In this document: positions 19,882-29,266 of the stretch, one piece after another
How positions within the stretch are numbered: the stretch's first letter is position 1
Layout of the letters: every line of letters begins with the position of its first letter
DNA from: Streptomyces phaeochromogenes
GTDB lineage: Bacteria; Actinomycetota; Actinomycetes; Streptomycetales; Streptomycetaceae
DNA length: 64,000 nt
Direction: 5' to 3'
NCBI RefSeq assembly: GCF_001418655.1
Contig: NZ_LIQZ01000136.1
Span: forward strand, 483 to 64,482
Program-made: the position numbers and the translations under genes
The notes under the pieces: generated by a model
Told to the model about the DNA's origin: nothing
Databases searched by the model: none
What the model saw: only the letters and a program-made list of their open reading frames with translations

Positions 19882-22665
19882 TCAGCGCAACGCGTCGCGC
19901 AGCAACCTGGCGTTCTTCACCGTCTGGCTCGATCCCTTGCGGTCGGCCACCGCCGTGACCTCGGGGATCTCTCCCTTGGCCCCGCAGCGCGAAGCGCACT
20001 CGACGGCGAGGTCGAGCATGGCCGCCGCGCCCCGGACCGGGGTCTCGCCCAGCAGGCCGGGCAGGGCGACTCGGAGTACGGACCACACGGTGGCGTACGC
20101 ACCTGTCTCGGCGGCGGTCCGCAGGGAGCCGCTCGCCTTGTCCGCGTAGGCCCACCCGTGGTTCAGCAGCGCCTCCAGCTGCCGTCCGAGCAGGTCCGTG
20201 TCCAGCTGCTTCCGGGCGGCGAGCACCAGCACGGCGTCCACCACCGCGTCGGTCTCCGTCTGCCAGATCAGTCCGAACGCGAGGGCGAGGTGCACCGAGT
20301 AACCCGCCGGGCCGCCGGACTCCACGACGAACGGCAGGTTGCGGGGCCACCCTCGCTGGGACATGCGCGGCTCGAAGTAGTCGCGAGCAATCAACTCCTC
20401 GCGGTGATGCGGTAGTTGGGCCACCCAGAAGGGCGCCATCGGGTTGGCCAGCCCCGAGTTGCCGACGTACGGCCCGATCAGGGCCGCGGCGACCTGCGGG
20501 AGCGGGGGATCCATGACGACCCCGGGGCGTGCGGGTGTCCACCACCCCTGCGACGCGGGCTTCGGCGGCTTGCAGTGGGGCCACCCCTTCGGCTCCGAGT
20601 CCTGGTGTGCCGGGCCGCCCTCGCGCAGCCAGCGCGCCAGCCGCTGTCCGGCGTCGGAGGCGAGCTTCTCCGCCGCGTTCAGCACCTGTTGGTCCGGCGT
20701 CGGAGTGACCCGCAGCAGAGCCTGTGCCAGGTCGACGGGCGCGGGGGTGACGCCGAGTTCGTCGAGCGCCGAGATCCGCTCCACCAGTACGGCGGCGTCC
20801 AGCGCGCCGGTGGAGAGGGTCGGCACGGCCAGCAGGAACGGCTGGGTGCCGGACTCGATGACGTCCATCGCCTCGGCCAGACGTGACGCGAGCATCGAGC
20901 CGGCCAGGGAGCAACTACGGCTCGGGGTGGTCCGGTTGATGTGGACGGCCCGGTGCATCAGGACAGCCCGTCCTCTCGGCTCGTCGCCCCGCACGGCGCG
21001 CGCCACGTCGTAGAGGTCGGACTGCACCCAGTCGACGGTGTTCTTCGGCTCCCTGCGCATGACCGGCTTCAGCGCCTCGGCCAGCGCGGTCCGGTCGAGG
21101 TGGGCGTGCCGGACCAGCCCGTCCAGCGCGCGCTCGAACGCCACCACGTCCTGATCGTTCGCGACGACCGCCGCGACCTCCTGCGCCACCTCGGCGGCCG
21201 TCGCGATGGGGCCCGGCACCGGGCGGGGCTCGGGCACCGCGGGCAGTACGTCGGCATACGGCTGTACGTCGGCGTGCGGCTGCTCGGTGCCGGTGTCCTC
21301 GGATGTGCCGAACAGGTTGGCCGCGCCGAGAGGTTCGACCGTGCCGAGCGGTCCGGCCGTGCCGAGCGGTCCGGCCGTGCCGAGCAGTTCGGCCGTGCCG
21401 AGCAGTTCGGCGGCTCGCGCGGAGAGCCCCGGGCTGAGTTGTCCGGCCGCCGCCCGCAGCTCCGGCAGCACCGAGTCGTCGGCGGCCTTGAGATGCTTCG
21501 CGACCAGCTTGAGCGCCTGCTCCTGGAGCGTCATCTCCCGGTGGCCGAACGTCGTCGCCGCGTCGACCATGGCCCGGCCCGCCCGTGCCGGATCCCGCCG
21601 CGCCACCCGGCCGAGCCAACCGAGTTGGGCGCGCACCAGTTTCTTCTCCGGCCGGAGCAGGACCCGTTCGCACGCTTCGCTGAGCAACTCGGGCTCCAGC
21701 AGCCCCGCTTCGTCCAGCCCGGTCAGCACTTCCTGGGCGTACGTGGCGACAGGCAACGACCGGTCGAGCAGCGCCAGGTAATCCCTCGCCACGAGCGCCT
21801 TCTCGGCCGGTGTGGAGGCCAGGGCCCCCAGGAACACCAGGAAGGGCGCGATCTCCATGCGCGTACCGTCTTCGAGGAGACGCCCGAGAAGATGGTCGAC
21901 CACGGCGGCGCGTTCGCGGGCCACCCCGGCGTGTTCCGCGGGGGTGAGCGCGAGTGCTTCCAGCGCGACCACCGCCTGCTTTCCGTGCGGCGGATCGCCG
22001 ACCATGTCCGCGAAGATGTTGTGGATCAGCTCGCCACGGTCCACGACGCCTTGGGCAGCGAGGCCGATGAGCGCTTCCAGTGGCCGTTCCGACGTGTGCC
22101 AAGCGAAGACGAGGCGCCCCGGTCGGGCCACGGCAAGCGGGAGGAGCTTCGGAGTGAAGTCGTCCGCGCGCAGCCGCTCCAGGAAGTCGGCACCCGGTGC
22201 TCCGCCCAGCACCCGCGGGCGCCGCTCCCAGCCGTCGGCGCGGTCGTACAGCCACGCCAGGACGAACTCGTGCGAGGCCGGCAGCGGACAGCCGGTGTCG
22301 CGGACGAGGTGCTCGGTGACCGCGAACACCGCGCCGGCGTTCGTCGCCCGTTCGCCGAGGTGCGCGGCCAACTCGGCTCGCCATGCGACGGGGTACAGGT
22401 TCAGGAGGTCCACCGTCCAGGCGTCCATCGTGAAGTACGCGTGCGACCGGATCCAGACCGCCATGGCCTCAGGGGTGACCTGACACCCCAGTCGGGCGGC
22501 GCACAGGGCGATCCTCTCCTCCTCCGTGTTCTCACGCCGGGCGATGACCTCGAAGAGGGTTGTCAACTCGGCCGCGCACGCCGCCCGCTGATCAGGCGTC
22601 AGCACGCCCAGTTCCCGCACCACTCCGGCGACGTCGCCGGCTTCCACAAGCTCGACCAGCTTCAT
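19882..22665 (-). CDS. Large helical-repeat protein resembling DUF6493, partner of the SWIM protein
   Basis: A 927-residue protein, leucine- and alanine-rich, with many predicted antiparallel helix pairs like HEAT repeats. It resembles the DUF6493 family found beside SWIM zinc-finger genes in Streptomyces. No catalytic motif is visible. A low-complexity linker made of six copies of a hexapeptide (LGTAGP, LGTVEP and variants) lies at about residues 418-453 and separates two helical halves. Its ATG overlaps the SWIM gene's stop codon by 4 bp (ATGA), so the two are translationally coupled and probably act together. The cellular role is unknown. Confidence 0.75.
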   Translation of the reverse strand: MKLVELVEAGDVAGVVRELGVLTPDQRAACAAELTTLFEVIARRENTEEERIALCAARLGCQVTPEAMAVWIRSHAYFTMDAWTVDLLNLYPVAWRAELAAHLGERATNAGAVFAVTEHLVRDTGCPLPASHEFVLAWLYDRADGWERRPRVLGGAPGADFLERLRADDFTPKLLPLAVARPGRLVFAWHTSERPLEALIGLAAQGVVDRGELIHNIFADMVGDPPHGKQAVVALEALALTPAEHAGVARERAAVVDHLLGRLLEDGTRMEIAPFLVFLGALASTPAEKALVARDYLALLDRSLPVATYAQEVLTGLDEAGLLEPELLSEACERVLLRPEKKLVRAQLGWLGRVARRDPARAGRAMVDAATTFGHREMTLQEQALKLVAKHLKAADDSVLPELRAAAGQLSPGLSARAAELLGTAELLGTAGPLGTAGPLGTVEPLGAANLFGTSEDTGTEQPHADVQPYADVLPAVPEPRPVPGPIATAAEVAQEVAAVVANDQDVVAFERALDGLVRHAHLDRTALAEALKPVMRREPKNTVDWVQSDLYDVARAVRGDEPRGRAVLMHRAVHINRTTPSRSCSLAGSMLASRLAEAMDVIESGTQPFLLAVPTLSTGALDAAVLVERISALDELGVTPAPVDLAQALLRVTPTPDQQVLNAAEKLASDAGQRLARWLREGGPAHQDSEPKGWPHCKPPKPASQGWWTPARPGVVMDPPLPQVAAALIGPYVGNSGLANPMAPFWVAQLPHHREELIARDYFEPRMSQRGWPRNLPFVVESGGPAGYSVHLALAFGLIWQTETDAVVDAVLVLAARKQLDTDLLGRQLEALLNHGWAYADKASGSLRTAAETGAYATVWSVLRVALPGLLGETPVRGAAAMLDLAVECASRCGAKGEIPEVTAVADRKGSSQTVKNARLLRDALR
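21305..21412 (-). repeat. Six 18-bp tandem repeats encoding a hexapeptide linker
   Basis: Six in-frame 18-bp units run from 21305 to 21412, two pairs of neighbours being nearly identical. On the minus strand they encode variants of six residues such as LGTAGP and LLGTAE. The unit length keeps frame, so copy-number change would alter linker length only. Confidence 0.85.
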
Positions 22666-24053
22666 CGTGCCGCCTTCGTCGTCGTGTCCCTGACCATGCT
22701 CACCGCGAGGGTGTGCCTGCACGGGCCGCGTCCGCCCCGGTACTTCGCCCACCACAGGCAGGTGCAGCTCAGTCGTCCCGTGTCGTCGGCGCGGACCACG
22801 TGGACGTGATCGCCCTTCCCGACCCGTGCCAGGGAGCCGTCGAGGCGGACCGCTCCCTCCGCGACCAGCGCCCGCGCCCCGCGCAGCCGGGGATTGCGTG
22901 CCTCCGCACCGCCCGCCGAGAACGGCAGGTGCCGGTGGAAGTGGGCCTCCTCCGCGAGGTCGTAGCCGATCTGTCCGGAGGTCCCCAGCACCGTCAGCGC
23001 GGCGCGCACCCGCTCGGCGGGCAGACCGGCCTGCCTGGACAGCTCGGCCACGTCGATCCTCGGCTCCCAGGCCAGCAGCGCCGAGACCAGGTCCGCATCG
23101 TCCGCCGTCGCTCCCGTGGCGAGATCGTGCAGTACGCCGCCCTCGCCGGAGAAGCCCCGAGAGGCGTTCTGGGAGAGCATCAACGTCAGCCGCATTCCAG
23201 GTAGTTGGACCTCCCAGACGACGGCGGCCGCATTGGACTCCGCGCCGGACTCCGCGCGGACCGGGGCGTACACCCGCACGGTCGTCGCGTGTCGCAGCAC
23301 CTGCTGGAGCGCCGGCAGCCGTTCGGGGCCGGGCAGACACACGGCATCCGGCGACGGCCTGCTGGTCGGACGCAGGGTACGGCCGCCCACGGGTACCACC
23401 CAGCGCGTCGTACGTGCACTGGACCGGAGAGTGGGGTGTGGCAGTGTCCGCAGGAAGGCGGACGCCTCAGGCGCCGGGATCTCCGCGCGCAGGGTGAAGC
23501 CCGCCGCGAGCACCTGGGCCTCGGCGAAGCCGCGTAACCAGCGCTCGGGTAAGGGGACTTGCTTCTCCACGAACCGTCCGTCGAAGGTCGTGACCTCCAA
23601 CTCATCCGGCCCGACCGTCAGTTGAAGGGGGTCGAGTCCGCCGATTCTGGCGAGGGCCCTGCGGAGCGGGGAGTTGATGTCGACGTTGGTGGTGCCGTGG
23701 CCGACGTCGTCACCGTCGAGGCCGGGTGCGAGGACATCGAGGCGCGCGTACACACCGCAGCAGCCGGAGAAGGACTCCATCCGCAGGCGGTCCCCGTCGG
23801 CCGTCACCACCGGGTCCAGCGAGGCGGACGCCGCCGGCTGGTAGTAGCGGGTGGCCGCGACGTCGGCGACCGTCAGCAACGCCGCCGCGGCGGCCGCCGG
23901 CGCGGTCAGGAACCCGTGGAAGAACCGCGGGTTGGCCATCTCGCCGGCCGGGGTCGCGCCGCCCGAGGTCTCCAGCGCGAGGGTGCGTCCGCCCGCGGAC
24001 TCGCTCACGGCCGAGGGCTGTAAATAGGTGTACGAATGTATGAGAGATGTCAC
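22662..24053 (-). CDS. SWIM zinc-finger family protein
   Basis: A 463-residue protein. The SWIM motif CxCxnCxH is visible at the C-terminus: CTCLWWAKYRGGRGPCRHTL (Cys, Cys, Cys, His). SWIM domains bind zinc and mediate nucleic-acid or protein contacts. The preceding region (about 60-400) is a mixed alpha/beta domain without a known enzymatic signature. The start is GTG at 24053; no strong ribosome site is seen. It is the first gene of a two-gene operon with the DUF6493-like gene (ATGA overlap). In other Streptomyces this pair is often near MoxR/VWA genes, which are absent here. Confidence 0.85.
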   Translation of the reverse strand: MTSLIHSYTYLQPSAVSESAGGRTLALETSGGATPAGEMANPRFFHGFLTAPAAAAAALLTVADVAATRYYQPAASASLDPVVTADGDRLRMESFSGCCGVYARLDVLAPGLDGDDVGHGTTNVDINSPLRRALARIGGLDPLQLTVGPDELEVTTFDGRFVEKQVPLPERWLRGFAEAQVLAAGFTLRAEIPAPEASAFLRTLPHPTLRSSARTTRWVVPVGGRTLRPTSRPSPDAVCLPGPERLPALQQVLRHATTVRVYAPVRAESGAESNAAAVVWEVQLPGMRLTLMLSQNASRGFSGEGGVLHDLATGATADDADLVSALLAWEPRIDVAELSRQAGLPAERVRAALTVLGTSGQIGYDLAEEAHFHRHLPFSAGGAEARNPRLRGARALVAEGAVRLDGSLARVGKGDHVHVVRADDTGRLSCTCLWWAKYRGGRGPCRHTLAVSMVRDTTTKAAR

Positions 24054-24393
24054 GCGGCCACGCTAGGGCCGGCCTCTGACAAGGGCGGTCGCGCCACCGC
24101 GGAGCACCGGACGGTCACCTCGGCCGCGGGCCGGGGCCTGCCACATCTCACCCGGCTGCCCCTCCCGCGTCTGTTCGACTGTTCGACTCGTGCGGCACAC
24201 CCTAGAGGGGAAGATCCGACGCCTCGGCGCCTCCCGAAAACGCTTGCCCGCCCGTCCACGAACGCTTGCCCCGCTTGTCCATCGACGAGGACCGGGTGTC
24301 GCGCACTCACGGTCGTGACAGGATTCGCCGCTTTTCTGTGAGGCTCGCTGTTGCGGCCGTGCAGTCGCAAAGCAGTGACTAGACTCGCGCCCC
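24054..24393. other. 340-bp divergent intergenic region with a -10 box for the cell-wall operon
   Basis: TAGACT at 24380-24385 ends 8 nt before the ATG of the next plus-strand ORF, consistent with a leaderless transcript. Two copies of ACGCTTGCCC-like sequence occur near 24240-24275. No further gene is seen. Confidence 0.5.
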
Positions 24394-24597
24394 ATGCGTA
24401 GCGCCAGCCCCATCCGGCAGTGGAAGACGACATCCCCTCGCGCATCGCGCGCCGACGTTCACGGCTGGAGAAGAACGACTCGGCACATGGATCCCCGAGG
24501 CGGCCGGACGCGTCTCGACCTGCCCGGGGAACACGCCGAACACGCCACGCGCGAGCCGTATTTCATAGCCGCCGAGAGGGGGGACGACGGCCCGTGA
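24394..24597 (+). CDS. Small ORF at the head of the glycopolymer operon, probably leaderless
   Basis: A 67-residue, arginine- and threonine-rich ORF with no recognised family. Two things support translation. TAGACT lies just 8 nt before its ATG, as for leaderless actinomycete mRNAs. Its TGA overlaps the GTG start of the next gene (GTGA), giving coupled translation. It may be a small protein, or a leader whose translation opens the ribosome site of the large downstream gene. Codon bias is only moderately convincing. Confidence 0.4.
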   Translation: MRSASPIRQWKTTSPRASRADVHGWRRTTRHMDPRGGRTRLDLPGEHAEHATREPYFIAAERGDDGP

Positions 24598-26672
24598 AGG
24601 CTCGGCACAAGCAGTCCCGCGACCCGCGCGCACACTGGCTGTTACTGATTCTCGTCCTGCCCGCGATGTTCGCGGCCCTGCTCTTCGAGGGCTGGACCAA
24701 CCACGAGGTGGACGCCGCGACGACGCGGTCCGCCTGCACCTCACCGGCACCCGACGCCGTGGCCGGCGGCGGTCCCGTGGTGGGGATCAACGGCAACGGG
24801 ATCCAGACCGCCTCGATGCCCGCCCGCACCGTCGCGCTCACCTTCGACGGCGGCCCCGACCCGGTGTGGACCCCGCGCCTGCTCGACCTGCTGAAACAGC
24901 ACCGGGCGCGCGCCACCTTCTTCCTCTTCGGCTCCCAGGCCGCCCGCCATCCGGACCTGGTGCGGCGCATCCGCGCCGAGGGGCACGAGATCGGCTCCAA
25001 CACCTACACAGGGGGTGCCCTCGGTGAGGCGTCGTCCGTCCGTTTCTCCGCCGAACTGGACCTGACCCAGGCCGCGTTGGCGGGCACCACCGGCATCCGC
25101 GCCAATCTGCTGCGGATGCCGAGGACCACCTCGCCGGACACGCTCTGTGGCCGCGAGTGGAAGGCCGCGCGGCGCGCCGCCGCCCAGGGATACGTCCTCG
25201 TCGCCGCCGACAAGGGGTCCCGGAAACCGGCTCAGGGCCTGGTCCGGCAGCTCAGCCAGACCGCGACCGCGTATCGGGAGACGGAGAAGCTGCTCAAGAA
25301 CCCCGGCGTCGACCGCTTCACCACCGTCTCGGCCGGCCTCCGGCTGACCCCGTACGAGCCGGTCTCGGCCGTCGAGCGATGGCGGGGCACCGCCCTCGTC
25401 TGGGCCACCACCCTGGGGCGCGCGTTCTCGAACGCGATGACCTGGACGCTCGGTATCGCGGGGGCTCTGGGGGTGCTGCGACTGGTGCTGCTCGTCTTCT
25501 TCGCCCGGGCGCACGTCCGTCGGCTCGAACGCTCCCGGCCCGGTGCGCCCTGGCTGAAGGAGGTCGCGGAACCGGTGACGGTGCTCGTGCCCGCCTACAA
25601 CGAGGAGGCCGGGATCGAGTCCACCGTCCGGTCCCTGCTCGCCTCCGACTACCCCGAGCTGCAGATCGTCGTCGTCGACGACGGCTCGACGGACCGTACG
25701 GCGGAGATCGCCGAGGACATCGGGGATCCGCGCGTGCTGGTGGTCCGCAAGCCCAACGGAGGCAAGGCCGCGGCCCTCAACACCGGTCTGGGACACGCGA
25801 GTCACGACATCCTCGTCATGGTCGACGCCGACACCGTCTTCGAAACGGACGCCATCCACCACCTGGTCCAGCCGCTCGCGCACCCCGCCGTCGGCGCGGT
25901 CAGCGGCAACACCAAGGTCGGCAACCGGCGGGGCCTGCTCGCCAAGTGGCAGCACCTGGAGTACTGCTTCGGCTTCAACCTGGACCGCCGGATGTTCGAG
26001 GTGCTGGAGTGCATGACCACCGTCCCCGGCGCCATCGGGGCGTTCCGCCGGGACGCGCTCATCGGTGTCGGCGGGGTCAGCGACGACACCCTCGCGGAGG
26101 ACACCGACCTCACCATGGCCCTGTGGCGGGCGGGCTGGCGGGTGCTCTACGAGGAGTCCGCGGTCGCCTGGACCGAAGTACCCACCTCGCTGCGGCAGTT
26201 GTGGCGTCAGCGCTACCGCTGGTGCTTCGGCACCATCCAGTCGATGTGGAAACACCGCGGTGCCGTCCTGGAGATGGGCGTCGCGGGACGCTTCGGCCGG
26301 CGCGGACTCACCTACCTCGCGCTCTTCCAGGTCGCCCTGCCGCTGCTCGCGCCGGTCATCGACGTATTCGCCCTGTACGGCGTGCTGTTCCTCGACCCGC
26401 TCACGTCGGCCGGGGTGTGGTTCGGCTTCATGGCCGTCCAACTGGTCTGCGCCGGTTACGCGTTGAAGCTCGACGGGGAGCGCGTACGGACCCTGTGGTG
26501 GATGCCCTTCCAACTCGTCGTCTACCGGCAGCTGATGTACCTGGTCGTCATCCAGTCCGTGGTCGCCGTGCTCCTCGGCAGCCGGCTGAAGTGGCAGCGC
26601 ATGAAGCGTTCGGGCACGGCCGCTGAACAGATCGAGGGTCCGACGCCGTATAAGAGCGTGCCGACGAGATGA
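24594..26672 (+). CDS. NodB-like pseudo-deacetylase fused to family 2 glycosyltransferase
   Basis: A 692-residue membrane protein. One N-terminal membrane anchor (residues 14-32) is followed by a NodB polysaccharide-deacetylase domain (about 75-260), a membrane segment near 285-305 and a GT2 domain with VDDGST, VDADT, EDTDL and QRYRW motifs, then 3-4 more membrane helices. The GT2 part is of the cellulose/hyaluronan-synthase type, which polymerises and extrudes a glycan. The deacetylase part has lost metal ligands: TFDDGP is TFDGGP (Gly86) and the HxxxH motif is NTYTG (Asn136, Gly140). It is probably catalytically dead. The start is GTG, overlapping the small upstream ORF. An LCP ligase gene follows. 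Confidence 0.9.
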   Translation: MKARHKQSRDPRAHWLLLILVLPAMFAALLFEGWTNHEVDAATTRSACTSPAPDAVAGGGPVVGINGNGIQTASMPARTVALTFDGGPDPVWTPRLLDLLKQHRARATFFLFGSQAARHPDLVRRIRAEGHEIGSNTYTGGALGEASSVRFSAELDLTQAALAGTTGIRANLLRMPRTTSPDTLCGREWKAARRAAAQGYVLVAADKGSRKPAQGLVRQLSQTATAYRETEKLLKNPGVDRFTTVSAGLRLTPYEPVSAVERWRGTALVWATTLGRAFSNAMTWTLGIAGALGVLRLVLLVFFARAHVRRLERSRPGAPWLKEVAEPVTVLVPAYNEEAGIESTVRSLLASDYPELQIVVVDDGSTDRTAEIAEDIGDPRVLVVRKPNGGKAAALNTGLGHASHDILVMVDADTVFETDAIHHLVQPLAHPAVGAVSGNTKVGNRRGLLAKWQHLEYCFGFNLDRRMFEVLECMTTVPGAIGAFRRDALIGVGGVSDDTLAEDTDLTMALWRAGWRVLYEESAVAWTEVPTSLRQLWRQRYRWCFGTIQSMWKHRGAVLEMGVAGRFGRRGLTYLALFQVALPLLAPVIDVFALYGVLFLDPLTSAGVWFGFMAVQLVCAGYALKLDGERVRTLWWMPFQLVVYRQLMYLVVIQSVVAVLLGSRLKWQRMKRSGTAAEQIEGPTPYKSVPTR

Positions 26673-26701
26673 CCCCATGTGATGAGGGACTGGACAGGCC
26701 G

Positions 26702-27913
26702 ATGAGCGAAGGGACCGACCTGCCGGTGGGCTATGACCGGAGCGGTGGTGCGGCTCAGCCGCCCAGTGGCGTCACGGGCCGGGTGGCACGCGGGAACGCG
26801 TCCTCGCCCTCGACGCGCACGGCACCACTGCCGGGCATGCCCTCACCCGCCACCCCCGGCCGCACCGGGCACGGCCGCCGGCCACCGGGGGACGCGGGAA
26901 GCGGCAGGTCTCCCAAGCCGCCCCCCAGCCGTCGCCGCAAGGTCACGCGGCTCGCGATCCTCCTGGTCGTCGCGCTGGTGGCCTCCGCCGCCGGGACGTA
27001 CGTGTGGGCCGACACCAAGCTCGACCAGGAGGTCGACCTCGGCGCGCTGCCGGACCGGCCGGCGGAGGGGGAGGGCACCAACTACCTGATCGTGGGCTCC
27101 GACAGCCGCGCCGGTCTCTCCGAGCAGGCCAGGAAAAGTCTGCGCACCGGCTCGGCCGAGGGCCGCCGCACCGACTCGATGATCCTGCTGCACACCGGCG
27201 CGAACGGCACCACGATGATGAGCCTGCCCCGCGACTCGTGGGTGACGGTCCCGCCGTACGTACGCCCCGACACCGGCAAGAGCTTCTCCGCCGAGCCGAA
27301 CAAACTGAACGCCGCGTTCTCGCTGGGCGGCCCCGACCTGCTCGTACGGGCCGTGGAACGCAACACCGGGCTGCACATCGACCACTACGCGGAGATCGGC
27401 TTCGCGGGCTTCGTCGGGGTGGTGGACGCGGTCGGCGGCGTGGACATGTGCCTGGAGCGCGCCGTCAAGGACGAGAAGTCCGGCGCGGACCTGCGCCAGG
27501 GCTGCCAGACCCTCGACGGCGCCGAGGCGCTGGCGTTCGTCCGGCAGCGCAAGCAGGAGGCCGAGGGCGACCTGGGCCGCACCCGCAATCAGCAGAAGTT
27601 CCTGACGGCGCTCGCCAAGAAGGCGGTCACCCCGGGCACGCTCCTCAACCCGGCCAGGTCCTTCCCGACACTCGGCGCGGGCCTCGACACGCTCGTGGTC
27701 GACAAGGACACGGGCCTACGGGACCTGATGTCGCTGTTCCAGGCGATGCAGAGCGTCTCGGCGGGCAACGGCAGGCAGATCAACGTGCCCGTCTCCGACC
27801 CCGGTTTCGCCACCTCCAAGGGCAGCGCCGTGAAGTGGGACGACCGCCGGGCGCAGCAGCTCTTCGCGGAACTGCGGGACGACCGGCCGGTGACGCTCCC
27901 GCCCGGGAAGTGA
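26702..27913 (+). CDS. LytR-CpsA-Psr (LCP) family cell-wall glycopolymer ligase
   Basis: A 403-residue membrane-anchored protein. A proline-rich cytosolic N-terminus of about 80 residues is followed by one membrane helix (LAILLVVALVASAAGTYVW) and the extracellular LCP domain. Family hallmarks are present: NYLIVGSDSRAG, RRTDSMILLH, MMSLPRDSWV, KLNAAFSLGGP and FVRQRKQE with its catalytic-site arginines. LCP enzymes transfer undecaprenyl-phosphate-linked glycopolymers to peptidoglycan. Following the GT2 fusion gene, it probably attaches that glycan to the wall. An ATG at 26669 overlaps the upstream stop (ATGA) and is an alternative start; 26702 is chosen for the GAGGGA site upstream. Confidence 0.92.
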   Translation: MSEGTDLPVGYDRSGGAAQPPSGVTGRVARGNASSPSTRTAPLPGMPSPATPGRTGHGRRPPGDAGSGRSPKPPPSRRRKVTRLAILLVVALVASAAGTYVWADTKLDQEVDLGALPDRPAEGEGTNYLIVGSDSRAGLSEQARKSLRTGSAEGRRTDSMILLHTGANGTTMMSLPRDSWVTVPPYVRPDTGKSFSAEPNKLNAAFSLGGPDLLVRAVERNTGLHIDHYAEIGFAGFVGVVDAVGGVDMCLERAVKDEKSGADLRQGCQTLDGAEALAFVRQRKQEAEGDLGRTRNQQKFLTALAKKAVTPGTLLNPARSFPTLGAGLDTLVVDKDTGLRDLMSLFQAMQSVSAGNGRQINVPVSDPGFATSKGSAVKWDDRRAQQLFAELRDDRPVTLPPGK

Positions 27914-27949
27914 CCCTGCCGGGCCGGAGCGCGTCGGACCTCAGGTGTG

Positions 27950-29146
27950 TCAGACCGGCTGCGCGGAGGAGTGCAGCGCCGCCGGGGTGAGAACCGGGTC
28001 CGGCGTCTCGCGGGTGTGCGGGAAGCCGGCCGCCCGGTGCTGGAACGACAGGATCTTCGGGTTCATCACGACGCCGTCGCGGATCTCGATGGCGTTGCTG
28101 ATCGTGGCGTCCGCGTCCCATTCCGCGGGGCCGCTCATCACCTTGCGCAGATAGGGGAGGAGCGCCTCACTGATCTCCCAGGTGGCCGAGTTCCACAGGT
28201 GGGACGGGCTGTGGTCCACCCCGTAGTAGTGGCAGCCGGGACCGACCGTGGGCATCGGGTCGCCGAAGGTGGTCGGGCAGGCCCAGGTGAAGCCCATTCC
28301 CTCGTCGCAGGCGACGTCGACGAAGAAGGTCCCCGGCTTGAACAGGGCGAGCTCCTCGTCGGTGACGAACGTCAGCGGCGCGTCGGTGTCCTGCCGGATG
28401 CAGTTGACGATGATGTCGAACCCGGCCAGGTACTCCGCGAGCGGTACGGGACCGAGCCCGGTGAGTGCCTGCAGACGCGTGGGATCGTCCGGCCGCTCCT
28501 CGAAGTGGCCCATCACGACGGACGGCATCGGCGAGGCCACCGCCGCCGCGGCGCGCTGGGTGAGCACCGTGACGTCGGAGATCCCCATGGCGCCCAGACC
28601 CGTGACCGCTCCGCGTGCTGTGGCGCCGAAGCTGATGACCACAGCGCGCATCCGCCGCCCGTAGCTGCCGGTCAGCCCGCCGAGCTGCAGGGCGTGCAGC
28701 ACCGAGCAGTAGCCCGCGAGCTCGTTGTTCTTGTGGAACACATGGACACTGAAGGCGCCCGTGGACGTCCAGTGGTTCATGGCCTCCCAGGCGATGAGAG
28801 TCAGCTGACGGTCGATGCCGAGCTGGGTCATCTTCTCGTCCTGCACGCAGTGCGGCCATCCCCACAGCACCTGGCCCTGGCGCAGTGCGGCGACGTCCTC
28901 GTGCATGGGCTTGGGCAGCAGCAGCACATCGCACTCGTCGAGGAGCTGCTCGCGGGAGCGCAGGCCCGCCACCTGCGGCCGCAGCGCATCGTCCGCGACG
29001 CCGAACCGTTCGCCGTAGCCCTGTTCGAGGAAGATCTTCTCGCGTACGTCGGGTGCGATCCGGCCGAGGTGGGCCGGGTGCAGGGGAAGGCGGAACTCGT
29101 TTTCCTTGCGGGAGGAGGCGAGTACTCCGAGACTCAGCAGGCTCAT
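27950..29146 (-). CDS. Alanine dehydrogenase/PNT-type enzyme, carboxyethylornithine synthase-like
   Basis: A 398-residue NAD(P)-dependent oxidoreductase of the alanine-dehydrogenase/transhydrogenase superfamily. The N-terminus SLGVLASSRKENEFRLPLHP is the substrate domain signature (Arg/Lys of ExR type). The Rossmann domain is entered at AVVISFGATARGAVTGLGAMG. It most resembles proteins annotated as N5-(carboxyethyl)ornithine synthase, which reductively couple pyruvate to an amino group. Opine-like chemistry is therefore likely, but the substrate is unproven. The start is ATG at 29146 with GAGGAAG upstream. A small cysteine-rich protein gene lies upstream on the same strand, so the two may be co-transcribed. 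Confidence 0.8.
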   Translation of the reverse strand: MSLLSLGVLASSRKENEFRLPLHPAHLGRIAPDVREKIFLEQGYGERFGVADDALRPQVAGLRSREQLLDECDVLLLPKPMHEDVAALRQGQVLWGWPHCVQDEKMTQLGIDRQLTLIAWEAMNHWTSTGAFSVHVFHKNNELAGYCSVLHALQLGGLTGSYGRRMRAVVISFGATARGAVTGLGAMGISDVTVLTQRAAAAVASPMPSVVMGHFEERPDDPTRLQALTGLGPVPLAEYLAGFDIIVNCIRQDTDAPLTFVTDEELALFKPGTFFVDVACDEGMGFTWACPTTFGDPMPTVGPGCHYYGVDHSPSHLWNSATWEISEALLPYLRKVMSGPAEWDADATISNAIEIRDGVVMNPKILSFQHRAAGFPHTRETPDPVLTPAALHSSAQPV

Positions 29147-29212
29147 GCGCTTCCTCATCATCATTTCGTTCGTGTCATGGCGTTCGCGCCAGGTCGTTCT
29201 TGTGGTTCTCGT

Positions 29213-29247
29213 CGTGCTGCGTGCTGCGTGCTGCGTGCCGCGTGCGG
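29213..29247. repeat. 7-bp tandem repeat, five units
   Basis: Units CGTGCTG (x3), CGTGCCG and CGTGCGG lie between the small cysteine-rich gene and the alanine-dehydrogenase-like gene. The array is outside coding sequence on either strand; copy-number change could alter spacing in the mRNA. Confidence 0.8.
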
Positions 29248-29266
29248 CCGTCCGGTCTCCGGTCGG

